From an uncultured Rhodospirillales bacterium (GTDB taxonomy: Bacteria > Pseudomonadota > Alphaproteobacteria > Acetobacterales > Acetobacteraceae): 64,000 nucleotides of DNA. Shown in pieces: positions 17,628-26,309 of this stretch. The notes under the pieces were generated by a model. It did no database searches and was not told the origin of the DNA. It saw only the letters and a program-made list of their open reading frames with translations. How positions within the stretch are numbered: the stretch's first letter is position 1; the number at the start of each line of letters is the position of its first letter. The position numbers and the translations under genes were made by a program. Location of the stretch: NCBI GenBank assembly GCA_903835235.1, contig CAILMF010000054.1:372001-436000 (forward strand), given 5' to 3'.

Positions 17628-19064
17628 TCAGCCCATGCCCAGGCTCAACGGCGCCAGCACGTCGCCGTCACGCTTCAGGTAGTCCCGCCCGGCGGAATCC
17701 CGCAGCATGCGCGCCTGGCTCTCGGCGAGGATGCCGCCGGCCTCCGTGGTGTCCAGCCCCACCGGCTTGCCGTCCGCCAAGGCCAGTTCGCCGGCCACAT
17801 ACACCCGGCGGATCGCCCGGTCGGCGGCATGCCACACCAGGCTGCGGAGGGGATCGCGCGCCGGCTGCATCAGCGGGTGCGCCAGGTCCACCAGCACCAC
17901 GTCGGCGGCCATGCCCGGCGCCAGGCGGCCCAGGTCCGGCCGGCCCAGCGCATCGGCGCCACCCACGGTGCCGGCGTGGAACAGGCTGGCGGTGCTGGCG
18001 GCGTCGATATGCTTGGCCACGCCACGCGCCAGCAGAATGGCCAGCCGCATCTCCTCGATCAGGTTGTGCGGGGCAACATCCGTGCCCAGCCCCATCCGCA
18101 CCCCACGCGCCTGGTACTTGCCGAAATGCGCCAGGTGTTCGCCATAGCGGGCGAAGGGGCTGGGGCAATGCGCCACCGCGGTGCCGCTCTCGGCGATCAG
18201 CGCCAGGTCCTTGGTGGTGTGCCAGCCGACGCTCGGGTGCTCATCCACGAAGATCGCATGGCCGAGGATGCTGGTCGGCCCGAGCAGGCCCAACTGCCCC
18301 GCCCATTGGATCGGCGTGATGCCGTGGCGGCGGATGATCTCCCGCACCTCCACCACAGCCTGGGCGATATGCGTGGTAAAGGGCCGGTTGGTCTGCCGCG
18401 CATAGGCCACGGCGTCGCGGAACAGGCCCTCCTCCACGGTGTCGATCTGCGCCGGGAAGACGATGCCCGAGAGGCGTCCTGACGGGTCGCGCTCGGCCTC
18501 ATCCATGATCGCCTGGGACCGCGCGAAGCCGGTGTACCCGCCCGGCGCGTCCCATAGCCATTCCACATTCTGCGGCGCGGACATGCCCCAGCGCGCGCTG
18601 GCGAAGCCCGGCCCGACCCAGACGCGCAGCCCGCTGTCCCGCATGGTCTGCAGCCAGCCGGGGAAGGGGGCCGAAAGATCGACCACGCTGGTCACGCCGG
18701 CCGACAGCAGCTCGGCATAGGCCAGCTTCTGCGCCGCCTGCCGCCCGGCCTCGTCCAGCGTCAGCGCCTGCATCCGCTCGAACAGCCCGGTCATCTGTTG
18801 CTCGGGCACGCCGTGATCCTCGCGGATGCCGCGGATGCCCGGCTCCGTCGTCGGGTGGCTGTGGATGTTGATCAGCCCCGGCAGCAGCAGCATCCGGCTG
18901 CCATCCACCACGGTGGCGCCGGCCGGCGGCGGCGCCTCCGCATGCGGGGCGATGCTGGCAATGCGGCCGCCCTGCAACAGGACATCGACGTTGCGGCGGT
19001 ATTCATGCGCGGTGCCGTTCCACACCACGGCCCAGGCGGCATTGCGGATCAGGGTGGTGGTCAT
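17628..19064 (-). CDS. amidohydrolase-superfamily deaminase/hydrolase
   Basis: A 478-residue metal-dependent amidohydrolase of the TRZ/ATZ / guanine-deaminase type. Metal ligands and conserved sites run in order: LLPGLINIHSHP (HxH), TTHIAQAV, SILGHAIFVDEH, AVAHCPSPFARYG and GLGTDVAP (catalytic Asp). A typical C-terminal beta domain follows (GRLAPGMAADVVLVDL). The set of motifs fits deamination or dechlorination of a heterocycle or amide, but the substrate cannot be read. The start MTTTLIRNA is chosen because it begins the usual beta-domain strand; a longer open frame upstream has no family similarity. Confidence 0.88.
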   Translation of the reverse strand: MTTTLIRNAAWAVVWNGTAHEYRRNVDVLLQGGRIASIAPHAEAPPPAGATVVDGSRMLLLPGLINIHSHPTTEPGIRGIREDHGVPEQQMTGLFERMQALTLDEAGRQAAQKLAYAELLSAGVTSVVDLSAPFPGWLQTMRDSGLRVWVGPGFASARWGMSAPQNVEWLWDAPGGYTGFARSQAIMDEAERDPSGRLSGIVFPAQIDTVEEGLFRDAVAYARQTNRPFTTHIAQAVVEVREIIRRHGITPIQWAGQLGLLGPTSILGHAIFVDEHPSVGWHTTKDLALIAESGTAVAHCPSPFARYGEHLAHFGKYQARGVRMGLGTDVAPHNLIEEMRLAILLARGVAKHIDAASTASLFHAGTVGGADALGRPDLGRLAPGMAADVVLVDLAHPLMQPARDPLRSLVWHAADRAIRRVYVAGELALADGKPVGLDTTEAGGILAESQARMLRDSAGRDYLKRDGDVLAPLSLGMG

Positions 19065-19101
19065 CGGCGGCGGCTCCCGGCTTGGAGAGCAGAGGCTAGC
19101 G

Positions 19102-19941
19102 CTACTTCCCCAGCGCGAGGAAGCGTTGCAACGCCTGCACTTCCAGCTTTTCGCCGGCCTGGTCCTCCGCCAGGCGGGTGTAGAGCGCGGCCATGCCGGC
19201 ATAGATCACGGATTCACCGCGCGCCTCGTCCTCGGACAGGAAGGCGGAAATCTCCTCCATCTCGCCGACCCAGCGATAGGCCTTGTCGTACATGCTGGGG
19301 ATGAAGCGGCCGAGCCAGGGCAGCAGCGCCGGCTGGCTTTCGGCGATCTCGGCGTGCAGGGCATCGGCCGCGCCGGCGCGGGTGGCGGCCAGGAACATGG
19401 CGCTGCCCAGCGCCGTCAGCCCCTTGGTGATGCCGGCATAGCACATCTTCAATGCCGAGGCGGCGCCGACCGGCCCTTCCAGAACCGGCACCTTCAAGCC
19501 GCGCTGCTCCAGCACCGCCAGGCGGGGTGCGTGGGGGCCGCTGGCGTAGAGCTTGGGGGTATAGCCATCCGCCCGCGGCGGCCCACCGATGATCCCGGCA
19601 TCGACGAAGCTGCAGCCGCTGCGGTGCAGGGCCGCGGCCACTCGCAGCGCCTGTTCCGGGCTGATGGCGTTGCAGTCCACGTACAGCGCGGTGGCCGGCA
19701 GCAGCGGGGCGTAGCGCTCCGCCAGGGTCAACGCCTCCGACGGCGGCAGCACGGAGAGGATGATATCCGCCCGCGCGACATCCTGCGGCGAGACCGCCTG
19801 CATCCCCGCCTCTGCCGCCCGCGCGGCGCTGGCGGGGCTGCGGCCTTGAAGATCGGTCAGCACCGTCACGCCGTTGTCGCTGAGACGGCGGGCGATGCCG
19901 GCGCCCATGGCGCCCTGGGCAATGATGGCGACGGTCAGCAT
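19102..19941 (-). CDS. NAD(P)-dependent dehydrogenase with DUF1932 C-terminal domain
   Basis: A 279-residue enzyme of the 6-phosphogluconate / 3-hydroxyisobutyrate dehydrogenase superfamily. The N-terminal Rossmann fold has the modified dinucleotide motif IIAQGAMGAGIARRL, then SVLPPSEAL and YVDCNAISPEQ. The substrate region is GIIGGPPRADG, and the likely catalytic lysine lies in SALKMCYAGITKG. The C-terminal half matches the DUF1932 pattern of this subgroup. Its minus-strand neighbours are the amidohydrolase downstream and, divergently, the DUF1028 gene, a set consistent with small-molecule catabolism. Substrate unknown. Confidence 0.85.
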   Translation of the reverse strand: MLTVAIIAQGAMGAGIARRLSDNGVTVLTDLQGRSPASAARAAEAGMQAVSPQDVARADIILSVLPPSEALTLAERYAPLLPATALYVDCNAISPEQALRVAAALHRSGCSFVDAGIIGGPPRADGYTPKLYASGPHAPRLAVLEQRGLKVPVLEGPVGAASALKMCYAGITKGLTALGSAMFLAATRAGAADALHAEIAESQPALLPWLGRFIPSMYDKAYRWVGEMEEISAFLSEDEARGESVIYAGMAALYTRLAEDQAGEKLEVQALQRFLALGK

Positions 19942-20023
19942 GGCGGTGTCTCCTGCATCAGCCGGCGGACCCTATCGCCGCGAACCGGTGCGTCCTAGCC
20001 TGGACATGAGACGGAGGCGTGAC

Positions 20024-20719
20024 ATGACCTTCAGCATAACGGGGTATTGCGCGGAAACCGGCGCGGTGGGCGTCGCGGTTGCCACCTATTCCCTGGCCTG
20101 CGGTGCCCGCAGCCGCGCGGTGGCCGGCGTGGGCGCGGTGATGAGCCAGGGCTTTGCCAGCTACGTTATCCCCGACGAGGCCATTCGCCTGCTGCGGGAG
20201 GGGCTGGATGCGCCGGCAGTGTTGGCCAGGCTGCGCGACTGGGACACGGAGTTCGAGTGGCGCCAGGTCTCCCTGGTGGATGCGCGCGGCACGGCGCTGG
20301 CCCATACCGGCAGCAAGCCGCGCGCCTGGGCCGGGCAGATGCAGGGGCGCGACTGCGCCGCCAGCGGCAACGTGCTGGCCGGGCCGCAGGTGGTGCAGGC
20401 CATGGTGCAGGCGTTCGAGGTCAGCGCCGGCCAGCCCTTGGGCGAACGCCTGCTGCGCGCGCTGGAAGCCGCCCGCGCCGCCGGCGGCCAGGTTGGGCCG
20501 AACGGCCCGATAACGGAACGCTCCGCTGCGCTGAAAGTGGCGCTGGGCGAGAGCTTCCCGATCCGCGACCTGCGGGTGGACTTCTCCCCCAGCGCCATCG
20601 TGGCGCTGCGTGAGTTGCACGACGAGTACGAGCGGATGGCGCCCTTCTATGAGCAACGCTGGCGCGACCCCGCGGCGAACCCGCCGCAGGACGCCTTCGT
20701 CGCCAGCCTTCAGCGATAG
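20024..20719 (+). CDS. DUF1028 (Ntn-hydrolase-like) protein
   Basis: A 231-residue protein of the DUF1028 family. After the initiator Met it begins TFSITGYCAETGAVGVAVAT, the conserved start that in Ntn hydrolases would expose a Thr nucleophile after Met removal. ACGGAGG precedes this ATG at good spacing. Family members occur beside amidase and hydantoinase genes, as here: its last 10 bases overlap the convergent hyuB. A role in amide or peptide hydrolysis is an inference from fold and context, not shown. Confidence 0.85.
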   Translation: MTFSITGYCAETGAVGVAVATYSLACGARSRAVAGVGAVMSQGFASYVIPDEAIRLLREGLDAPAVLARLRDWDTEFEWRQVSLVDARGTALAHTGSKPRAWAGQMQGRDCAASGNVLAGPQVVQAMVQAFEVSAGQPLGERLLRALEAARAAGGQVGPNGPITERSAALKVALGESFPIRDLRVDFSPSAIVALRELHDEYERMAPFYEQRWRDPAANPPQDAFVASLQR

Positions 20720-22332
20720 GGCGCGGCGTCCGTGACGTAGCCGGCGGCCTGGTCGGCAGCCAGTGCCGCCGGGTCGCGCCCGGCCGGTGCGCCATGCCCG
20801 CCACCACCAGGCGTGTGCAGCGTGACCGTATCGCCGGCGCGCAGCACGTATTGCTTCTTCGGGTCCGTTACCTGGCCGTTGATGACCACCGCGCCGGGCG
20901 CGCCGGCCTGGCCGCCCTCGATGCCGAAGGCCGGGAAGATGGTGCGCTCCGCCAGGAAGCTGACCGCAATCGGCGTCTCGCTCAGGCATTCCATGGCGAT
21001 TTCCTGCCCGAGACCGCCGCGCCACTTGCCCGGCCCGCCGCTGTCCGGCCGAAGCTTCTTGTGGTGGAAGCGCAGCGGCGCGATGTGCTCGCTGATCTCG
21101 ATGCTGGTGGAGGAGACGTTGGACGGCCAGCTCAACGTCGTCACGCCATCCGCCATATGGTTGGCGCCCATGCCGCCATTGTAGAAGAACATGTTGGCGT
21201 AGGGCTTCCCGTTGGGCCTGACGCCGGATTGGTTCATGCCCCACATCGGGCTGCCGCAAGCGGCCATGACGCGGTCCGGCACCACCTGGCCAAGGCAGCC
21301 GAACACCAGCATCGGCAGGTAATGCCCGATCAGCATGCGCGAGCCACCGGAGGCCGGGAAGACCGGGTTGACGATGCAGCCCGCCGGCGCGCTGACCTTG
21401 ATCGGCCGCCAGGCGCCTTCGTTGTTCGGCAGGTTGGGGTTGGTGCAGACCTTCACCCCATACATCACCATGGCGTAGGTGTAGCACATGGCGCAGTTGA
21501 TCGCCCGGTCCACCTGGGCGTCGGTGCCGGCGAAGTCCATGCTGATCTCGTCGCCGCTGATGGTCAGGGCCATGCGGATGGTGATCGGCACGTCCAGCAG
21601 GCCATCGGTCTGCAACTCGCTGTTGTAGGTGCCATCGGGCAGGGCGCGGATCGCCTCGCGCATCGCACTTTCGCAGCGGCCCTGGATTTCCCGCGCCAGG
21701 TCGTTCAGGTCCGGCAGGTCGTAGCCCTGCATCAGGTTCAGCAGGCGGTCTTCCATCAGGTCCAGCGCGACCACCTGGGCGTAGAGGTCGCCCATGGTCT
21801 GGTCCGGCGTGCGGACATTCTTGCGGATGATCTCTACGAGTGTCTCGTCCACCACGCCCGCACGATAGAACTTCATCGGCGGAATCTGCAGGCCTTCCTC
21901 GAACACCTCGCGCGGTTCCGGGCTGCGGATCTTGCCGCCGATATCCGGCGCATGCGCGGTGGAGGCGCTGAACGCCACCAGCTTGCCGTCCTTGAAGATC
22001 GGTTTTGCCAACGTGATGTCCGGCAGGTGTCCGGTGCCGAGGTAGATGTCATTGGTGATCAGCACATCGCCCGGCTGCAGCTTGTCGGCCGGGAAGAAGC
22101 GCAGGAAGTGCTTCACCGTCTCCGGCAGCGTGCCGATGAAGGACGGAATGCTTTCCGTCGCCTGCACCAGGGATTGCCCGGTCTCATCAGTGACGATGCA
22201 GGAAAAATCATAACTCTCCCGCACCAGGGTCGAAAAGCTGGTCCGCACCAGCGCCGCCGCGGCCTCATCCACCAGGGAGATCAGCCGGCGCCACAGCAGT
22301 TCCAGCTCAACCGCGTCGAAGGTCCTGCTCAT
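20710..22332 (-). CDS. hyuB: HyuB, hydantoinase/oxoprolinase subunit B
   Basis: A 540-residue beta subunit of the ATP-dependent hydantoinase / 5-oxoprolinase / acetone carboxylase superfamily. Conserved segments include DPVELELLWRRL-like FDAVELELLWRRL, VRTSFSTLVRESYDFSC, DVLITNDIYLGTGHLPD, ASTAHAPDIGG, the central FAGTDAQVDRAINCAM and the C-terminal HTPGGGGHGAPAGRD. It starts directly after the hyuA stop codon (TAGATG) with no gap. With HyuA it should open or carboxylate a small cyclic amide or ketone at the cost of ATP. Confidence 0.95.
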   Translation of the reverse strand: MSRTFDAVELELLWRRLISLVDEAAAALVRTSFSTLVRESYDFSCIVTDETGQSLVQATESIPSFIGTLPETVKHFLRFFPADKLQPGDVLITNDIYLGTGHLPDITLAKPIFKDGKLVAFSASTAHAPDIGGKIRSPEPREVFEEGLQIPPMKFYRAGVVDETLVEIIRKNVRTPDQTMGDLYAQVVALDLMEDRLLNLMQGYDLPDLNDLAREIQGRCESAMREAIRALPDGTYNSELQTDGLLDVPITIRMALTISGDEISMDFAGTDAQVDRAINCAMCYTYAMVMYGVKVCTNPNLPNNEGAWRPIKVSAPAGCIVNPVFPASGGSRMLIGHYLPMLVFGCLGQVVPDRVMAACGSPMWGMNQSGVRPNGKPYANMFFYNGGMGANHMADGVTTLSWPSNVSSTSIEISEHIAPLRFHHKKLRPDSGGPGKWRGGLGQEIAMECLSETPIAVSFLAERTIFPAFGIEGGQAGAPGAVVINGQVTDPKKQYVLRAGDTVTLHTPGGGGHGAPAGRDPAALAADQAAGYVTDAAPYR

Positions 22333-24390
22333 CTAGATCGCCTCCGCCAAGATGGAACCGTCTTCCAACACCCGAGCCGTGGCGTTCGGGCCGACGATGA
22401 AGGTGCTTTCGTCTTCCTCGAACACCGCGGGACCGCTGACCGTGGCGCCCAGCGCCAGCGCGTAGCGGTCGTACACCGCGGTACGCATCGCCCCGCCATC
22501 CGGGAAGAACACGCTGCGAAAACCCTTCAGCGCCTCGGTCCCGGCGTGGCGCGGCAGTTCCAGCCGGTTGCCGGCGCCAGGCATCGGCGCGGTCACGCTC
22601 AGCCGCAAGGTGACGAACTGCGCCGCGGCGCCCGGTGGCGTGCGGGCGAACAGCGCGCGATAGGCTTCCTCGAAGGCCGCTTGCACGCCGGGCCGCGCGA
22701 AGCCCGCCGGCAGCGCCACGGTGATTTCGCTGCCCTGGCCGATGTAGCGCATATCCGCCAGGCGCCGGACCACGCGGGCGCCCACATCGGCGCCGGTTTC
22801 GTGCAGAACTTCCAGCGCCTCGGCTTCCAGCGCGGCAAAGATCGCCTCCGCCGCCGCATAGTCGGCGCTGGCCAGCGGCTGGCTGAAGCTGGCGGTGCGG
22901 TCCACCCGAGCCGGCGCCATCAGCATGCCGATGGTGCTGCCGGCGCCCGCGCCAGGCGGGCATACGACGCGGGAAATGCCCAGCTTGCGCGCGACATGCC
23001 AGGCATGCACCGGCGCCGCGCCGCCCGTCGCCAGCAGCGCATATTCGCTGGGAATGCGCCCGCGTTCGGCAATGGCGACGCGCGCCGCGCCGGCCATGTT
23101 CTCGTTGACCACGTCATGCACGCCGAAGGCCGCGCGTTCCGCCGAGACCCCCAGCGCACCGGCCAACCGCCCCAGCGCTGCCTGCGCCGCGGGCATGTCG
23201 ATCCGCATGGCGCCGCCCAGGAAGAAATCCGCGTTCAAATACCCCAGCGCCAAATCGGCATCGGTCACGGTCGGCTCGGTCCCGCCACGCCCGTAGCAGG
23301 CCGGCCCGGGCTGCGCGCCGCTGCTTTCCGGGCCGACGTTCAGCGTGCCCAAATCGCTGCGCCGCGCGATGCTGCCACCGCCGGCGCCGATTTCTATCAA
23401 CTCCACCGTGGCGATCTGGATCGGCAATCCGCTGCCGCGCAGGAAGCGCTTTTCCCGCGCCGCCTCGAAGCCCCAGGCCACCAGCGGCTCATTGCCATCC
23501 ACCAGCGCCAGCTTGGCCGTGGTGCCGCCCATGTCGAAGGCGAGCACGCGTTCCAGCCCGGCATTCCGCCCGAACCAGGCGCCGGCCAGCGCACCCGCCG
23601 CCGGGCCGCTTTCCAGCAACTGCACCGGGGCGCGCTTGGCCTCGGCCACATGGGTCAGGCCACCATTGGACAGCATCAGGAACAGCCCGCCGGGAATGCC
23701 GGCGGCGCGCAACTCGCTCTCCAGCCGCTCCAGGTAATGCTCTGCCAGTGGCCGCACGTAGGCGTTGGCCACCGTGGTGCTGGCGCGCGGATATTCGCGG
23801 ATTTCCGGCGCGATATCGGAGGAAAGCGAGACGCTCAACGCCGGGAAGCGCCGCGCCACCGCCTCGGCAATCGCACGCTCATGCGCGGGGTTGGCGTAGC
23901 TGTGCAGCAGGCAGACCGCCAGGCTTTCCACGCCCTGCGCCACCAGCGCCTCCACCTCGCGCAGCGCCGCATCCACGTCCAGCGGCTGCACCACCGCGCC
24001 ATCAGCGCCAACACGCTCCAGCGCGCCACGCCGCCAAGGCCGCGGCACCAGTGGCTGCGGCATGCTAATAAAAATGTCGTAGAGTTCGTATTTGCGCTCG
24101 CGGCCTATCTCCAGCCCGTCCTCGAAGCCCGCCGTCGCCAGCAGGCCAGTCCGGGCGCCCTTGCGTTCGATCAGCGCGTTGGTGAACAGCGTGGTGGCGT
24201 GGGCCACCCGGCCGATCTGCCCGGGCTGCACACCGGCCTTCTTCAGCACCGCCAGCGTGCCGGTCATGGCACCGCGTGCGGGGTCGTCCGGCGTGGTGCT
24301 TTCCTTCCAGATCACCGCGCGGCCGTCGCGCGGGTCCAGCACCACCACGTCGGTGAAGGTGCCACCGATATCGATACCCAGTGAAAGCAT
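22333..24390 (-). CDS. hyuA: HyuA, hydantoinase/oxoprolinase subunit A
   Basis: The 685-residue ATP-binding alpha subunit of the hydantoinase / oxoprolinase family. It begins MLSLGIDIGGTFTDVVVLD, the acetate/sugar-kinase-like phosphate loop, which fixes the start. Further landmarks are HATTLFTNALIERKG, LLHSYANPAHE, FDMGGTTAKLALVDG and IGAGGGSIA. It lies 4 bases after the crotonase gene and directly before hyuB, inside the operon TctC-crotonase-hyuA-hyuB. The exact ring substrate is not readable, and acetone carboxylase is less likely because no gamma subunit is present. Confidence 0.95.
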   Translation of the reverse strand: MLSLGIDIGGTFTDVVVLDPRDGRAVIWKESTTPDDPARGAMTGTLAVLKKAGVQPGQIGRVAHATTLFTNALIERKGARTGLLATAGFEDGLEIGRERKYELYDIFISMPQPLVPRPWRRGALERVGADGAVVQPLDVDAALREVEALVAQGVESLAVCLLHSYANPAHERAIAEAVARRFPALSVSLSSDIAPEIREYPRASTTVANAYVRPLAEHYLERLESELRAAGIPGGLFLMLSNGGLTHVAEAKRAPVQLLESGPAAGALAGAWFGRNAGLERVLAFDMGGTTAKLALVDGNEPLVAWGFEAAREKRFLRGSGLPIQIATVELIEIGAGGGSIARRSDLGTLNVGPESSGAQPGPACYGRGGTEPTVTDADLALGYLNADFFLGGAMRIDMPAAQAALGRLAGALGVSAERAAFGVHDVVNENMAGAARVAIAERGRIPSEYALLATGGAAPVHAWHVARKLGISRVVCPPGAGAGSTIGMLMAPARVDRTASFSQPLASADYAAAEAIFAALEAEALEVLHETGADVGARVVRRLADMRYIGQGSEITVALPAGFARPGVQAAFEEAYRALFARTPPGAAAQFVTLRLSVTAPMPGAGNRLELPRHAGTEALKGFRSVFFPDGGAMRTAVYDRYALALGATVSGPAVFEEDESTFIVGPNATARVLEDGSILAEAI

Positions 24391-24394
24391 GCGG

Positions 24395-25180
24395 TCAGGT
24401 CCCGGTGAAAAGCGGCGCGCGTTTCTCGCGGCGGGCCAAGCGGCCCTCGGCGTAGTCGGCGCTGGCGTAGCAGGCGTCGTCGGCGGTGCGGCAGGCCGCC
24501 AGGTCGGGCGGAGCGTCGCGCCGCGCGAGTTCGCGGAAGCTGAGCTTGGCAGCGGCCAAGGAAAGCGGCGCGTTCGCCGCCAGTTCCGCTGCCAGCCGGG
24601 CCACTTCCGCTTCCATCGCGGCGCGGTCGGGCAGCACCTGCTGCACCAGGCCCAGCGCCAGCAGGTCTGCCCCGGCGTAGCTGCGCCCGGTAAGCACCAT
24701 CTCCCGCGCCCGCGCCAAGCCGACGACATCGGCGATCTTGACGATGTCCTCCATCCGGTAAGGCAGGCCCAGCTTCACCGCCGGCACCCCCATGCGCGCA
24801 GCGGGCGTTGCCAGTCGGAAGTCGCACTGCAACGCCAACTCCATGCCGGCGCCCAGCGCGTGGCAGTGCAGCGCGGCGATGGCCGGCTTGGGCAGCGCCA
24901 CCATGGCGCGGGCCACGGCGCGTTGCAGGTCGTTATAGGCATCGGCCTGCACCGGGTCGGCGCGGATGCTGTCGAACTCGCTGATGTCGTTGCCGGTGCA
25001 GAAGGCGCGTTCACCCTCGCCAGCCAGCACCAGCACGCGGATCGCCTGGTCCTCCGCCACCCGCGCCAGCAGGCCGGGCAGTGCGCGCCACATGGCGGCG
25101 TCGATCGCGTTCAGCTTCGCCGGATTGTCGAAGACCAGCCGCGCCACGCCCTCGGCGACACTGAGGCGCACCTCGCCCAT
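24395..25180 (-). CDS. crotonase-family protein with altered active site
   Basis: A 261-residue crotonase-fold protein. Oxyanion-hole segments AFCTGNDISEF and HALGAGMELALQCD are intact. In the position where hydratases have a Pro-Glu pair it reads GVPAVKLGLPY, so the first catalytic glutamate is replaced by alanine, which argues against a normal 2-enoyl-CoA hydratase and leaves isomerase, hydrolase or decarboxylase chemistry open. It starts one base below the TctC stop codon and is followed by hyuA after 4 bases, so it belongs to the hydantoinase operon. Confidence 0.85.
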   Translation of the reverse strand: MGEVRLSVAEGVARLVFDNPAKLNAIDAAMWRALPGLLARVAEDQAIRVLVLAGEGERAFCTGNDISEFDSIRADPVQADAYNDLQRAVARAMVALPKPAIAALHCHALGAGMELALQCDFRLATPAARMGVPAVKLGLPYRMEDIVKIADVVGLARAREMVLTGRSYAGADLLALGLVQQVLPDRAAMEAEVARLAAELAANAPLSLAAAKLSFRELARRDAPPDLAACRTADDACYASADYAEGRLARREKRAPLFTGT

Positions 25181-26146
25181 TCAATCCACCTTCAGGTTCG
25201 CGGCCGCGATAACGCGGTTCCACACTACGGTCTCGCGCGCGAAATACGCCCGCACCGCGGCCACATCCAGGTCGCCGCGCGGCGTGGTGCCCAGCGCCAG
25301 CAGCTTCTCCCGCGTCTCCGGCAGCGCCATGGCGGCGCGGACATCCTTGTTCAGCGCCTCCAGCAGGGCAGGGGGCGTGCTGCCCGGCGCCGCGATGGTG
25401 AACCAGGCGTTCGTCACATACCCAGCCAGCCCGGCTTCCGTCGCGGTCGGCGTCTCCGGCAGCGGCGGCACCCGCTGCTGGCTGCTCACCGCCAGCGCGC
25501 GCACCCGGCCATCCCGCAGCACCGGCGGAATGGTCGGCAGGTTCTCGAACATGGCGTTGATGGTGCCGGCCATCACGTCGTTCAGCGCCTGGCTGGAACC
25601 GCGGTAAGGCACATGCTGCAACTGCACGCCCGCCACCAGCTGAAACAGCTCCCCGGCCATGTGCGTGCTGGTGCCGTTGCCGGCGGACCCGAAGGTGATC
25701 TGCCCCGGCCGTGCGTTGGCCGCGGCGATGAACTCGGCCAGCGTGCGGTATGGCGTGGCCGGGTTCACCGTGACCACGAAGGGCACTTCCACCAGCATCA
25801 CCACCGGCGCCAGTTCGCGCGCCGGCTCGTAGCCCAGGCGGCTGTACATGCCATAGGCGGCGTGGATCGCGATGGTGCCGAACAGCAGCGTATGGCCATC
25901 GCCGGGGCTGTGCGCCACCAGCTCCCCGCCGATATGCCCGCCGGCGCCGGTACGGGTCTCCACCACCACCTGCTGGCCCCACATCGGCGTCAGCGCCTGG
26001 GCCATGATGCGCGCCATCACGTCCGCGCTGCCCCCCGGGGAGACCGGCACGATGATCCGCACCGGGCGGTTGGGCGCGAATTCGGCGGCGCGCGCGGCCA
26101 GCGCGGCACAGCACAGGCAAAGCGTCAGCATCACGCGGAGCAGCAT
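25181..26146 (-). CDS. TctC/Bug-family periplasmic binding protein
   Basis: A 321-residue TTT-type binding protein with signal peptide MLLRVMLTLCLCCAALAARA, then FAPNRPVRIIVPVSPGG, ETRTGAGGHIGGE and HVPYRGSSQAL. GGAGAG lies 5 bases before the ATG at 26146. It is the first gene of the TctC-crotonase-hyuA-hyuB operon, so it most likely captures the substrate (or a precursor) of the hydantoinase-like enzyme. It is divergent from another TctC gene across 163 bases. Confidence 0.9.
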   Translation of the reverse strand: MLLRVMLTLCLCCAALAARAAEFAPNRPVRIIVPVSPGGSADVMARIMAQALTPMWGQQVVVETRTGAGGHIGGELVAHSPGDGHTLLFGTIAIHAAYGMYSRLGYEPARELAPVVMLVEVPFVVTVNPATPYRTLAEFIAAANARPGQITFGSAGNGTSTHMAGELFQLVAGVQLQHVPYRGSSQALNDVMAGTINAMFENLPTIPPVLRDGRVRALAVSSQQRVPPLPETPTATEAGLAGYVTNAWFTIAAPGSTPPALLEALNKDVRAAMALPETREKLLALGTTPRGDLDVAAVRAYFARETVVWNRVIAAANLKVD

Positions 26147-26309
26147 GGGTCTCTCCTTCAACGTCATGCCGTGGTGGTGTTCTTCCCCGCCACATTCGGG
26201 CACGCCCGGCGCGGCGCGGCAAGTGCTTGACGCCGTTGCGCGCCGGGCGGGATGCTGCGCCGCAAGCGCCGGGCCAACGGCGGGACCGATCCGGGGAAGG
26301 ACCAACGCC

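Noticed and set aside
20794-24384. A 1196-codon plus-strand open frame antisense to hyuB and hyuA
   Set aside because: It is rich in Arg/His/Gln/Ala with no recognisable motif, as expected for the reverse frame of very GC-rich genes. The minus strand carries two clear family proteins over the same bases.
25872-26309. N-terminal extension of the TctC gene at 26310
   Set aside because: The frame is open, but the extension overlaps the divergent TctC gene, lacks similarity and would bury the signal peptide.
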